From positions 248,001 through 312,000 of the forward strand of contig NZ_FTLW01000002.1 of the NCBI RefSeq assembly GCF_900155935.1: a DNA stretch of 64,000 nucleotides. The letters run 5' to 3'. Position numbers and translations under genes: made by a program. The notes beneath the pieces are model-generated. The model was not told the origin of the DNA, ran no database searches, and worked only from the letters and a program-made list of their open reading frames with translations. Source of the DNA: Solilutibacter tolerans. Its GTDB lineage: Bacteria; Pseudomonadota; Gammaproteobacteria; Xanthomonadales; Xanthomonadaceae. Positions 42,000-49,862 of the stretch are shown here, in pieces (positions within the stretch are counted from its first letter, which is position 1; the number at the start of each line of letters is the position of its first letter).

Positions 42000-42605
42000 T
42001 CAGTGCGGCCAGGCATCGGCGGCGAGCATGGTCGCATGATCGCGTACGTCGTCGGGCCATGCCGAGACTTCGGCATCGAATTTCAGACTGTCGCCTGCGA
42101 ACAAGGCGCGCGTGGCTTCCTCGAAACCGGGGCGATCGCCGCCCATCGAGGACAGGAAACGATACGCACGCTCCTGCGCTGCGCGCCGCTGATCGCCCGC
42201 TGCATGCTCGCCGCGTGCGGCATCGACCAATTTGCGCAGCGCCACCGATGCGCCGCCCGGCTGCGCGCTCAGCCACTGCCAATGGCGCGGCAACAGGGTG
42301 ACCTCGCGCGCCACCACGCCCAGCTTGGGTCGGCCGCGGCCGCGTTTAGGGACTTCGGTTCCACTGGGGGTGGGCACTTCGCCCCGATTAAGCCGCTGCA
42401 CGACCTCCGCCGCGCCGCCGCGCAGGTCCAGGTCAATCAGGCGAGCGTCGGCATCGTCAAAGATCAGCAGCCGCGCATCGGGTTGGGCCTCCAACGCCTG
42501 CTGAGCACGCAGGGCGACATGGCGAAGCTCGCCCGCAGCAATCCGGCGGTCGTCCAGGAAGGCGGTGCATCGGGTATCGATGCGGTAAGGGTCGGGCGAT
42601 GTCAT
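42000..42605 (-). CDS. DUF2239-family protein with AT-hook-like motif
   Basis: 201 residues from the ATG at 42605. Family hallmarks are the central RGRGRPKLGVVAREVTLLPR (AT-hook-like RGRGRPK at residues 88-94) and HWQWLSAQPGGASVALRKLV, which looks like a ribbon-helix-helix-type segment. The function is unknown; DNA binding is plausible. An ATG at 42614 is in frame but overlaps the probable -10. Upstream are TTGACA, a 16-bp spacer, AACAAT and a 9-bp inverted repeat, so autoregulation is possible. It may be co-transcribed with the MFS gene. Confidence 0.75.
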   Translation of the reverse strand: MTSPDPYRIDTRCTAFLDDRRIAAGELRHVALRAQQALEAQPDARLLIFDDADARLIDLDLRGGAAEVVQRLNRGEVPTPSGTEVPKRGRGRPKLGVVAREVTLLPRHWQWLSAQPGGASVALRKLVDAARGEHAAGDQRRAAQERAYRFLSSMGGDRPGFEEATRALFAGDSLKFDAEVSAWPDDVRDHATMLAADAWPH

Positions 42606-42640
42606 ATCGCCCATTGTTTTTGTCCGGGCGATATTGTCAA
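42604..42640 (-). promoter_or_regulatory. DUF2239 promoter with 9-bp inverted repeat operator
   Basis: Minus strand: TTGACA (42635-42640), 16-bp spacer, AACAAT (42613-42618), then 7 nt to the ATG at 42605. Perfect arms ATATCGCCC (42626-42634) and GGGCGATAT (42604-42612), separated by 13 nt, flank the -10. This is the ideal position for a repressor, and the transcript would be leaderless. Confidence 0.65.
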
Positions 42641-42647
42641 GCGGCGA

Positions 42648-43253
42648 TCAGCGACGCCCGCCCTCGATGAAACTGAGGAATTCCTTGCGGGTGCGGGCAT
42701 CTTCGCGGAATACGCCCAACATGCTGGACGTCACCATGCTCACGCCCCGCTTGTGCACGCCGCGCGTGGTCATGCACTCATGCGCACCTTCCACCACCAC
42801 GGCCACGCCGGCCGGCATGAGCGCGCGCTGGATGCAATTGGCGATTTGCGCGGTCATTTTCTCCTGCACCTGGAAGCGACGTGCATACGCATCGACCACC
42901 CGGGCCAATTTGCTGATACCGACCACGCGGCCATTGGGCAGGTAGCCGACGTGCACTTTGCCGATGATCGGGGCCATGTGGTGCTCGCAGTGGCTTTCGT
43001 ATTCGATGTCGCGCAGGACAATCATCTCGTCGTAACCGCCAACTTCCTCGAAGGTGCGCGATAGGTATTCGTCCGGATCGATCGCGTAGCCGCTGAACCA
43101 ATCGCCATAGGCCTTGACCACACGCTTGGGCGTATCAAGCAGGCCTTCGCGGGTGGGGTCTTCGCCTGCCCATTTCAGCAGGGTACGGACCGCAGCTTCG
43201 GCCTCGGTGCGGCCGACGCCGTGGCGGCTATCGTTGTCGTCGGGTGCGTTCAT
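42648..43253 (-). CDS. folE: GTP cyclohydrolase I
   Basis: 201 residues from the ATG at 43253. It shows FolE signatures: [10 protein letters not shown], the zinc site with C89 and H92 in [15 protein letters not shown], the substrate segment [14 protein letters not shown], the QIANCIQ helix, and [10 protein letters not shown] with the second zinc cysteine. It converts GTP to dihydroneopterin triphosphate, the first step to tetrahydrofolate; in this organism it may also feed the pterin cofactor of PhhA. Its stop is 8 bp from the DUF2239 promoter, which may therefore also receive read-through. Confidence 0.95.
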   Translation of the reverse strand: MNAPDDNDSRHGVGRTEAEAAVRTLLKWAGEDPTREGLLDTPKRVVKAYGDWFSGYAIDPDEYLSRTFEEVGGYDEMIVLRDIEYESHCEHHMAPIIGKVHVGYLPNGRVVGISKLARVVDAYARRFQVQEKMTAQIANCIQRALMPAGVAVVVEGAHECMTTRGVHKRGVSMVTSSMLGVFREDARTRKEFLSFIEGGRR

Positions 43254-43369
43254 GCGGGCATGGTAACGCGATGCAGGGATGCCGCATCCCCAAAGGCCAT
43301 CTTGATTCCGGATCGCCATACAGGCCGCCATTCAGGTGCCATCCCCCACGCTTGCACGCTGGGGTTCTT

Positions 43370-44164
43370 ATGACAGCCATGACACAGACTGCTGAAACTG
43401 CCGTCCACCTCGATGCCGTGCGCCTTGTGCGCGGCAATCGCACCGTGCTGGATGACATCCGACTGACGGTTCCGACCGGCAGCGTGACGGCTGTCTTGGG
43501 GCCGTCCGGCAGCGGCAAATCCACCTTGCTGGCAGCTTTGACTGGCGAATTGGTCCCGGCAACAGGTGACGTGCGCCTGTTTGGCGAAAAGGTGCCGCAG
43601 AGCAGCCGCGAGCTCTTGGCGATGCGCAAACGTTTAGGCGTGTTGCTGCAAGGCAATGGTCTGCTCACCGACCTGACCGCAGGCGAGAACGTTGCCTTGC
43701 CGCTGCGCACCCACACGGATTTGCCGAGTGACGTCATCGACGCCTTGGTCGAGATGAAGCTGCATGCCGTCGGCCTGCGCGCCGCAAAGGATTTGTATCC
43801 GCGTGAGCTCTCCGGCGGCATGGCCCGCCGCGTGGCGCTGGCCCGCGCGCTGGCGCTCGACCCGCCGCTGATGATCTACGACGAGCCGCTGACCGGCCTG
43901 GACCCGATTGCTTCCGGCGTGATCATGAGCCTGATCGCGCGGCTCAACAAAACCTTGGGCCTGACCAGCATCATCGTCACCCACCACGTGCACGAGACGC
44001 TGCCGGTCTGTGACCACGCGGTGGTGATCGCCAATGGCCGCATCGTGTTCGATGGCACGCCGGAAGAACTCGAGCGCAGCGACGATCCGCTGGTCAAACA
44101 ATTCCTCGGCGGCGAGCCCGACGGTCCCATCGCCTTCGATAGCAGCGCGAGGTCCGCCGCATGA
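43370..44164 (+). CDS. mlaF: phospholipid ABC transporter ATP-binding protein
   Basis: 264 residues from the ATG at 43370 (43379 also possible). Walker A is GPSGSGKST, the ABC signature LSGGMARRVALARAL, and Walker B LMIYDEPLTGLD, followed by the switch histidine in VTHHVHE. It is the ATPase of the MlaFEDB complex, which moves phospholipids between inner and outer membrane to keep outer-leaflet asymmetry. It is the first gene of a six-gene mla operon; its stop overlaps the mlaE start by 4 bp. Confidence 0.93.
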   Translation: MTAMTQTAETAVHLDAVRLVRGNRTVLDDIRLTVPTGSVTAVLGPSGSGKSTLLAALTGELVPATGDVRLFGEKVPQSSRELLAMRKRLGVLLQGNGLLTDLTAGENVALPLRTHTDLPSDVIDALVEMKLHAVGLRAAKDLYPRELSGGMARRVALARALALDPPLMIYDEPLTGLDPIASGVIMSLIARLNKTLGLTSIIVTHHVHETLPVCDHAVVIANGRIVFDGTPEELERSDDPLVKQFLGGEPDGPIAFDSSARSAA

Positions 44165-44913
44165 AGCACCTGACCGCCCTGATTCGCGCCATCGGCCAAG
44201 CGGGCCTGTTTTCGCTCGCCGTGTTGCGTGCGTCCAAGCCGACGCGTGATTTCTTCGCCGAGCTGACCCGCGAGATCTACAAGATCGGCGGACGTTCGCT
44301 GCCGATCATTGCGGTCGGCGGCGCGTTTGTCGGTTTGTCGGTGATCCTGCTCGGCTATCGCGCGCTCGACACCTACGGCGCCAGCAATCAGGTCAGTGCG
44401 ATGCTGGGTCTTGGCCTGTATCGCGAACTCGCCCCGGTGCTGACCGCGCTCTTGTTCATCGGCCGCGCGGGTTCGTCCATCGCGGCGGAGCTCGGTCTCA
44501 TGCGCGCCACCGACCAGATCACCGCGCTCGGCCTCATGGCCATCGATCCGGTCGCGAAAGTCGTCGCGCCGCGCTTCTGGGCCGCCGTGATCTGCGTGCC
44601 GCTGCTCACCGCCTTCTTCATCAGCTTCGCGATCCTCGCCAGTTGGTTCGAGGCGGTCCACATCATTGGCCTGGATGCCGGCACGTTCTGGCAGGTGATG
44701 AAGGATGCGGTCGATTTCCGTACCGACTTCCTCTCCGCGTTTCTGAAAGCTGGCGTCTTCGGTGCGATCTCGGCCTTGGTGGCGGCTTATGTCGGCTTCC
44801 ATTCCGAACCCACCATCGAAGGCACGTCGGTGGCGACCACCCGCGCGGTGGTGAACGCATCGCTGCTGGTGCTGATGTTCAATTTCGTGCTCTCGGCCCT
44901 GATGTTCCGCTGA
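44161..44913 (+). CDS. mlaE: phospholipid ABC transporter permease
   Basis: 250 residues with about five to six transmembrane segments. MlaE-family sequence includes GGRSLPIIAVGGAFVGLSV, ELAPVLTALLFIGRAGSS, AELGLMRATDQI and the characteristic AYVGFHSEPTIEGTSVATTRAVV near the C-terminus. It is the integral-membrane dimer subunit of MlaFEDB. The ATGA overlap with mlaF implies coupled translation. Confidence 0.93.
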   Translation: MKHLTALIRAIGQAGLFSLAVLRASKPTRDFFAELTREIYKIGGRSLPIIAVGGAFVGLSVILLGYRALDTYGASNQVSAMLGLGLYRELAPVLTALLFIGRAGSSIAAELGLMRATDQITALGLMAIDPVAKVVAPRFWAAVICVPLLTAFFISFAILASWFEAVHIIGLDAGTFWQVMKDAVDFRTDFLSAFLKAGVFGAISALVAAYVGFHSEPTIEGTSVATTRAVVNASLLVLMFNFVLSALMFR

Positions 44914-44943
44914 GCCTCATCGACTGTATTGCAAGGTGATCCC

Positions 44944-45495
44944 ATGAGTATCCGTGGCCCCCGTCTCGAATTCGCCGTTGGCGCATTCCTGTTGCTCGCA
45001 CTGGCGACGCTGCTGGTGTTGGCACTTGCCTCCACCAATGGCAAGTTCTCCATGGGCGGCGGCACTTATCCGCTGAAGGCGCGCTTCTCCAGCATCGGCC
45101 AGCTGCGCGCGTCCGGTCCGGTGAAGATCGGCGGCGTCACCATCGGCAATGTGGCCGACATTCAGCTGGACCCGGTTAAATACGATTCCATCGTCACCTT
45201 GGCCATCGACAACAAGTACAAGGACATGCCCGCCGACACCACCGCAGGCGTGTTCACCAGCGGCCTCTTGGGCGAGGCCTACATTGGCCTGCAACCCGGC
45301 GGTGATGTGGAAGTGCTGAAGCCAGGCGACGAAATCGCCTTCACCCAGCCGGCCGTGGATCTGTTGCAACTGGCCGGTAAATACATGTTTGGCTCGGGCG
45401 CGCCGAAGCCCGAAGAAACCCCCGCGGAAGCGGACGAAGACGCGGTCAATAACACCGCGACCCCCACCGAAATCCCCACGGAAACCACCCCATGA
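44944..45495 (+). CDS. mlaD: MCE-domain lipid-binding protein
   Basis: 183 residues from the ATG at 44944. A single N-terminal membrane helix (FAVGAFLLLALATLLVLALA) is followed by one MCE/MlaD domain (YPLKARFSSIGQLRASGPVK, VTIGNVADIQLD, GLLGEAYIGLQPGGD). The last ~30 residues are an acidic Pro/Thr-rich tail. MlaD forms the hexameric ring on MlaFE that passes lipid to MlaC. Its stop overlaps the mlaC ATG (ATGA). Confidence 0.93.
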   Translation: MSIRGPRLEFAVGAFLLLALATLLVLALASTNGKFSMGGGTYPLKARFSSIGQLRASGPVKIGGVTIGNVADIQLDPVKYDSIVTLAIDNKYKDMPADTTAGVFTSGLLGEAYIGLQPGGDVEVLKPGDEIAFTQPAVDLLQLAGKYMFGSGAPKPEETPAEADEDAVNNTATPTEIPTETTP

Positions 45496-46148
45496 ATCGT
45501 TTGATCCTCCCGCTCGCCATCGCCGCCTCCTTCGCGCTTGTCGCGCCTGTGCAGGCGCAGGCCGTGAAGAAGCCGGCTGCCTCCTCGCAAAGCATGGTGG
45601 GTACGCCCAGCAAGCTGGTGCTCGACAACACCACTCGCGTCTTGTCGACGTTGGAGAAGCGTCGTGCCGAGTTCACCAAGAACCGCGGCGCACTGAACGC
45701 CTTCATCAACAGTGAATTCAACCAGATGTTCGACCGCGACTATGCGGCGCGCCTGGTGCTGGGTCGCCATGCGCGCGGTGCCGCCGACGCGGATGTGAAG
45801 CTGTTCTCCGATGCCTTGGCCGAAAACCTGATGACGCGTTATGGCTCGTCTCTGCTCGACTTCAACACCGCGCTGCGCGTGCGCATCAAGTCCGAAACGG
45901 CGCTGCCAGGCAATCGTGGCGTGCGCGTGTCCAGCGAAATGCTGCGCGCCGGTGGCGAACCGATTCCGGTGGACTACCTGATGCGCAAAGTCGGCAACCA
46001 GTGGCAGGTCTTCGACGTGATGGTCGAAGGCGTGTCCTTCGTGCAGACCTTCCGCAACCAGTTCGACTCACCGTTGTCGCAGCGCGGTATCCGCGCGGTG
46101 GCTGCTGAACTCAAGACCGGTCGGATCCAGGCCAGTGCCAATCGCTGA
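45492..46148 (+). CDS. mlaC: periplasmic phospholipid-binding protein
   Basis: 218 residues with a signal peptide (MNRLILPLAIAASFALVAPV, cleavage near AQAQ). The Ttg2D/MlaC domain includes FNQMFDRDYAARLVLGRHAR, LMTRYGSSLLDFN and the C-terminal QVFDVMVEGVSFVQTFRNQF. MlaC ferries phospholipids across the periplasm between MlaA at the outer membrane and MlaD at the inner membrane. Its last 14 bases overlap the mlaB GTG start. Confidence 0.93.
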   Translation: MNRLILPLAIAASFALVAPVQAQAVKKPAASSQSMVGTPSKLVLDNTTRVLSTLEKRRAEFTKNRGALNAFINSEFNQMFDRDYAARLVLGRHARGAADADVKLFSDALAENLMTRYGSSLLDFNTALRVRIKSETALPGNRGVRVSSEMLRAGGEPIPVDYLMRKVGNQWQVFDVMVEGVSFVQTFRNQFDSPLSQRGIRAVAAELKTGRIQASANR

Positions 46149-46434
46149 GGCCACCACCATCGCGGTCACGCGCCGCGGTGACGCCTTGGTGTTCGACGGG
46201 GTGCTGACGCGCCCCGTCGTCGCATCCGCATGGCGGCAAGCGCAGCCCTTATTGTCCGGCGCGCGCCAGTTGGCATTGGGCGGCGTTTCGCACATCGACA
46301 GCGCGGGCTTGGCGATGCTCTCGGCACTGGCGCGCCAAGCCGGCATCGCCGATATCCAAGGCAGCCCAAACGGTTACGCCGAATTGCGCACCGCCTATCG
46401 TCTGGACGAATCACTCGCCTGCGCGGCGGGTTGA
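46135..46434 (+). CDS. mlaB: STAS-domain protein of the Mla transporter
   Basis: 99 residues with a GTG start at 46135. The STAS domain has LALGGVSHIDSAGLAMLSAL, where the Ser/Ala segment caps the helix, as in E. coli MlaB. MlaB binds MlaF and is needed for complex assembly and ATPase activity. The 14-bp overlap with mlaC supports the GTG. Confidence 0.88.
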   Translation: MPIAEATTIAVTRRGDALVFDGVLTRPVVASAWRQAQPLLSGARQLALGGVSHIDSAGLAMLSALARQAGIADIQGSPNGYAELRTAYRLDESLACAAG

Positions 46435-46471
46435 TCGCCGATAATCCTCAAGCCCTGTCATCCCCACCCCC

Positions 46472-47563
46472 ATGACCCGTCTCTTCGATCCCCGCGCGCT
46501 CGCAATTGGAATGGCCTTGCTGCTATCGGCATGCGCTGGATCACACGTGCGCGAGCAAGCGCCTGCTGCGGTCGTGTCCGGGCAGAGCACCGTTGCCACC
46601 CAGGTGACGGGCGATGAAGCGGCCGACGCCAGCACGCAAGCCGTGGTCGATGTTGCGGCGGTAGCCGCATCGACATCCGATAGCAGCAGCGCCGAAGAAA
46701 TCACTGCCAAGGCCGTGGATGAAACCGCTTCCACACCTCCCGCGCAGCAGAGCGAACAAGCACCCACGTTGACCGCCGCCGAGGACGACTTCAACGCGCT
46801 CTACGGCAACCCGGAATACGACCCGGTCGCCGACTCAACCTTGCCGCCTGGCGTGGTGATGCCCTCCAGCTACGACCCGTGGGAGCCCTTCAACCGCCGC
46901 GTCCACGATCTCAACAACTTCATTGATCGCTACTTCGCCGCGCCGCTCGCGCGCCTGTACGTCAAGGCGATCCCGCGCCCGATGCGCCTCGGAGTCAGCA
47001 ACTTCTTCAACAATCTGGGCCAACCGGTCGGCGCGGTGAATGCCCTGTTGCAAGGCAGGCCCAAGGACGCCGGGTTCTCCCTGCTTCGCTTCAGCGTCAA
47101 CAGCACGCTGGGCGTCGGTGGTCTGTTCGATGTCGCCAGCCGGATGAAGGTGCCTTACCGCGACGAAGATTTCGGGCAAACGCTCGCCGTATGGGGCTGG
47201 CGCACTTCAAGGTATGTGGAGTTGCCGATCTTTGGGCCTCGCACCGTGCGTGACATCTTCGGCATGTTGGGCGACGCACCGCTCTCGCCGCTGCCGCATA
47301 TCGGGCAGGAAAAAGCGCAAACCGCGCTGCGCACCCTGCAACTGGCCGATATTCGTTCGCGCCTGTTCTCGGTCGACCGCATGCGCGAAGGCGCGGCGGA
47401 CGATTACGCGCTGTATCGCGATGCCTGGCTGCAGCGTCGCAACTATCAAATCATGAGCGGCATTCGCGACAAGCAAGAGCAGGACAGCAGCCTGCCCGAT
47501 TACCTCGACGAGGAAATCGAAAATCCCGACGTGCCGATCGACGCGATCCCGATCCAGCCCTGA
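46472..47563 (+). CDS. mlaA: MlaA/VacJ outer-membrane lipoprotein
   Basis: 363 residues. The lipobox is LSAC (Cys21). Residues ~25-110 are an unusual low-complexity stretch rich in Ala, Thr, Ser, Glu and Val, absent from E. coli MlaA (251 aa). The MlaA domain follows: DPWEPFNRRVHDLNNFIDRY, the donut-forming GVSNFFNNLGQPVGAVNALLQG, and LPIFGPRTVRDIFGM. It removes mislocalised phospholipids from the outer leaflet and hands them to MlaC. A GATAAT at 46440 may be an internal promoter, since the gap to mlaB is 37 bp. Confidence 0.92.
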   Translation: MTRLFDPRALAIGMALLLSACAGSHVREQAPAAVVSGQSTVATQVTGDEAADASTQAVVDVAAVAASTSDSSSAEEITAKAVDETASTPPAQQSEQAPTLTAAEDDFNALYGNPEYDPVADSTLPPGVVMPSSYDPWEPFNRRVHDLNNFIDRYFAAPLARLYVKAIPRPMRLGVSNFFNNLGQPVGAVNALLQGRPKDAGFSLLRFSVNSTLGVGGLFDVASRMKVPYRDEDFGQTLAVWGWRTSRYVELPIFGPRTVRDIFGMLGDAPLSPLPHIGQEKAQTALRTLQLADIRSRLFSVDRMREGAADDYALYRDAWLQRRNYQIMSGIRDKQEQDSSLPDYLDEEIENPDVPIDAIPIQP

Positions 47564-47572
47564 TCGCAGGGC
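47557..47572 (+). terminator. weak hairpin at the end of the mla operon
   Basis: GCCCTG-ATCG-CAGGGC forms a 6-bp stem that overlaps the mlaA stop region. The tail (ATTAAGAAGG) has no T-run, so it may act only as an mRNA 3'-end stabiliser between the convergent mlaA and rmuC genes. Confidence 0.3.
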
Positions 47573-47584
47573 ATTAAGAAGGGC

Positions 47585-49105
47585 TTAGTCTCCGCTCTTC
47601 CTTTCCGAAATCCACTGCAGCGCCTGCGTTTCGGGTTTCAGTTCTTCTACCAGCACTTTTTTACCCCGGGCGCCTAGTTCAACTAAGCGGCGCGCGCGAG
47701 GAATTACTGCTTGATTAGACTCGGTCAAACGGTTGCGGGAGCTATTGAATGCCGTTTGTGCCTCTGAAAGCTTCTTTCCTACTTGATCGAAATCCGAAAG
47801 GAAACCTTGAAGAGCATCAAGCACCTTACCCCCTGCCTCGCTGATATCAAGCGCCTGCTTCTGAATCTTGTCTCGAGTCCAGAGTCTCTCAACCACTCGC
47901 AGCACGGCCATCAAGGTATTGGGGGACGCGAAAGCAACGCGTCGCTCGAACGCGAAGCTTTGCAAATCAGCATCAGCCCCCAATGCAGCCGACAGTGCCC
48001 CCTCAATGGGTACAAAGGCCAGCGTGATGTCTAATGCACTCTCCCCCACTGACTTTGGATAATTGCGTTCGGCGAGATCTTTTACATGCTGGCGCAACGC
48101 CACTGCATGACGCCGCATGGCATCCAATTGCTCTTCAGGGGAATCGGCATTCATCGCTTCTTGCCAAGCGATCAAGTTCACTTTGCTATCAATCACAACA
48201 CGGCGGTCATCAGGCAACCGCACGATGATGTCTGGCTGCAAAGTCTTGCCGTCTTCGTCCGTGCTTCGCTTTTGCCGATCATAGTGTGAACCTTCTTCCA
48301 GGCCTGAGCCACGCAAGACGTTTTCGAGCATAAGCTCGCCCCAGTCGCCGCGCACTTTTGCATTACCTTTCAAGGCGCGCGTCAAAGCATCAGCGCTACC
48401 CGCCATATTCTCGTTCAGGGTTTTCAGAGCGTTGACGGCACCGGCCAGTTCGCGACGCTCTTTTGCTTCATCTTGATAAAGCGTGTCTATCCGCTCTCTG
48501 AAGTTATTGAGTCGCTCGGAAAATGGCTTCAAGATAGTATCGAGGTCCGTTCGAGACTGCTCGGCCGCTCGCTTCGACCGCTCGTCAAAAGCCTTGCCTG
48601 CAAGTTCGGCGAATGATTCTGAGAGCCGTGCTTTTGCTTCCAGAAGGAATGCCTGCATTTCAGAATTAGCACGTGATGCATGTTGGAGATGCGCCGTGGC
48701 ATCTGCATGTTCGGTTTTCAACTGCTGAAATTTCTCTCTCTGCAAATCCAGTTGCTCCTGCAACGATTTGCCGCGTGCAACTTCCGTTTGCATGGCATTT
48801 TCTTGTGCCTTGTTCTGTGCTTCAAATGTCGTGGCGGCCTGCTTCACTTCTTCGAGCTGCTGCAACGCACTATCGCGCGCCGATTCAAGCCTGGGGATGG
48901 CCTCACAACGCTCAGTCAACCTCGCAGCCTCCACTGACAGGTTAGCGTACTGCTTCTGCAATTCAGTGAATGAATGCTGCAGTTGTTGATTCTGGCTCGC
49001 TACCGCGCTCAGCGCGGAACTCGTTCGTCGCCATAGCAACAGGGTGACTACGGCCCCGGCGACGGCCAGCAGGAACAAAACAAGCATGAGGTTTTGATTG
49101 TCCAT
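47585..49105 (-). CDS. rmuC: DNA recombination protein RmuC
   Basis: 506 residues. An N-terminal transmembrane helix (MLVLFLLAVAGAVVTLLLW) leads into a long coiled coil (~30-215), then the RmuC nuclease-like domain with GNAKVRGDWGELMLENVL, LQPDIIVRLPDDRRVVIDSK and ITLAFVPIEGALSAAL. RmuC is proposed to limit recombination between inverted repeats. The gene stands out by low G+C: one 60-base line I counted (48661) has 30 G+C, versus 38 in a comparable line of the rlmI gene (50101). This suggests acquisition or a different mutational history. Confidence 0.93.
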   Translation of the reverse strand: MDNQNLMLVLFLLAVAGAVVTLLLWRRTSSALSAVASQNQQLQHSFTELQKQYANLSVEAARLTERCEAIPRLESARDSALQQLEEVKQAATTFEAQNKAQENAMQTEVARGKSLQEQLDLQREKFQQLKTEHADATAHLQHASRANSEMQAFLLEAKARLSESFAELAGKAFDERSKRAAEQSRTDLDTILKPFSERLNNFRERIDTLYQDEAKERRELAGAVNALKTLNENMAGSADALTRALKGNAKVRGDWGELMLENVLRGSGLEEGSHYDRQKRSTDEDGKTLQPDIIVRLPDDRRVVIDSKVNLIAWQEAMNADSPEEQLDAMRRHAVALRQHVKDLAERNYPKSVGESALDITLAFVPIEGALSAALGADADLQSFAFERRVAFASPNTLMAVLRVVERLWTRDKIQKQALDISEAGGKVLDALQGFLSDFDQVGKKLSEAQTAFNSSRNRLTESNQAVIPRARRLVELGARGKKVLVEELKPETQALQWISERKSGD

Positions 49106-49142
49106 GCACCCAGTGTAGCGAGGCCGGTCTCAACGCTGGAGA

Positions 49143-49853
49143 TCAGGCCACTTGCGCGTCAAACAAACGACCGATCAGCGAGGTCGCCCCCATCGCCAAT
49201 GCGCCCCAGAACAATACGCGCGCCGCACCCTTGGCCATGGACGCACCACCCAGCCACCCGGCCATTGCGCCCAACACGCCCAACAGCACCAAAGTCATGC
49301 TGATGATCGCGATGCTGAGGCTGCTGCCGGGCCACAACCCGGCCAACAACAGCGGCGGCAACGCACCCAACGCAAATGCACCCGCCGATGACAGCGCCGC
49401 CTGCACCGGGCGCGCGCTCATGTGGCCTACGATGCCCAGCTCGTCACGCAGATGCGCACCCAGCGCGTCGTGGGCGGTCAGCTCACGCGCGACCTGCTCG
49501 GCGAGCGATTTGGACAGACCACGCTGCACATAAATATGCGTGAGCTCCCTGAACTCGGCCTCGGGCATTTCTTCCAGCTCGCGCACTTCCTTCGCCCGGT
49601 CGGCACTTTCGGTGTCGGCCTGCGAGCTCACCGAGACGTATTCGCCTGCCGCCATCGACAACGCGCCGGCGACCAATGCAGCCACACCGGTCATCAAAAT
49701 CGTATGCGGGGAGGCCGATGCGGCCGCGACGCCCACCAACAGGGAGCTGGTGGATATCAGGCCGTCGTTCGCCCCCAACACCGCGGCGCGCAACCATCCA
49801 ATATGTTCGCTGCGATGCCGCTCATGATGCGGGGTGGCGATGGGTTTGATCAT
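49143..49853 (-). CDS. VIT1/CCC1-family Fe/Mn transporter
   Basis: 236 residues with five hydrophobic segments. The family start GWLRAAVLGANDGLISTSSL and the GALSMAAGEYVSVSSQADTE segment with the charged helix (E/D-rich, ~75-110) are the metal-binding hallmarks of VIT-type Fe2+/Mn2+ transporters. In bacteria these remove or store excess divalent metal. It lies 9 bp past the rlmI stop, so the two may share a transcript, and it sits close to the Mn-riboswitch-controlled alx gene. Confidence 0.88.
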   Translation of the reverse strand: MIKPIATPHHERHRSEHIGWLRAAVLGANDGLISTSSLLVGVAAASASPHTILMTGVAALVAGALSMAAGEYVSVSSQADTESADRAKEVRELEEMPEAEFRELTHIYVQRGLSKSLAEQVARELTAHDALGAHLRDELGIVGHMSARPVQAALSSAGAFALGALPPLLLAGLWPGSSLSIAIISMTLVLLGVLGAMAGWLGGASMAKGAARVLFWGALAMGATSLIGRLFDAQVA

Positions 49854-49862
49854 GACAATCCG

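Noticed and set aside
41187-43064. A 625-codon plus-strand open frame across the MFS, DUF2239 and folE genes
   Set aside because: It crosses three convincing minus-strand genes and their promoters, and has no recognisable domain.
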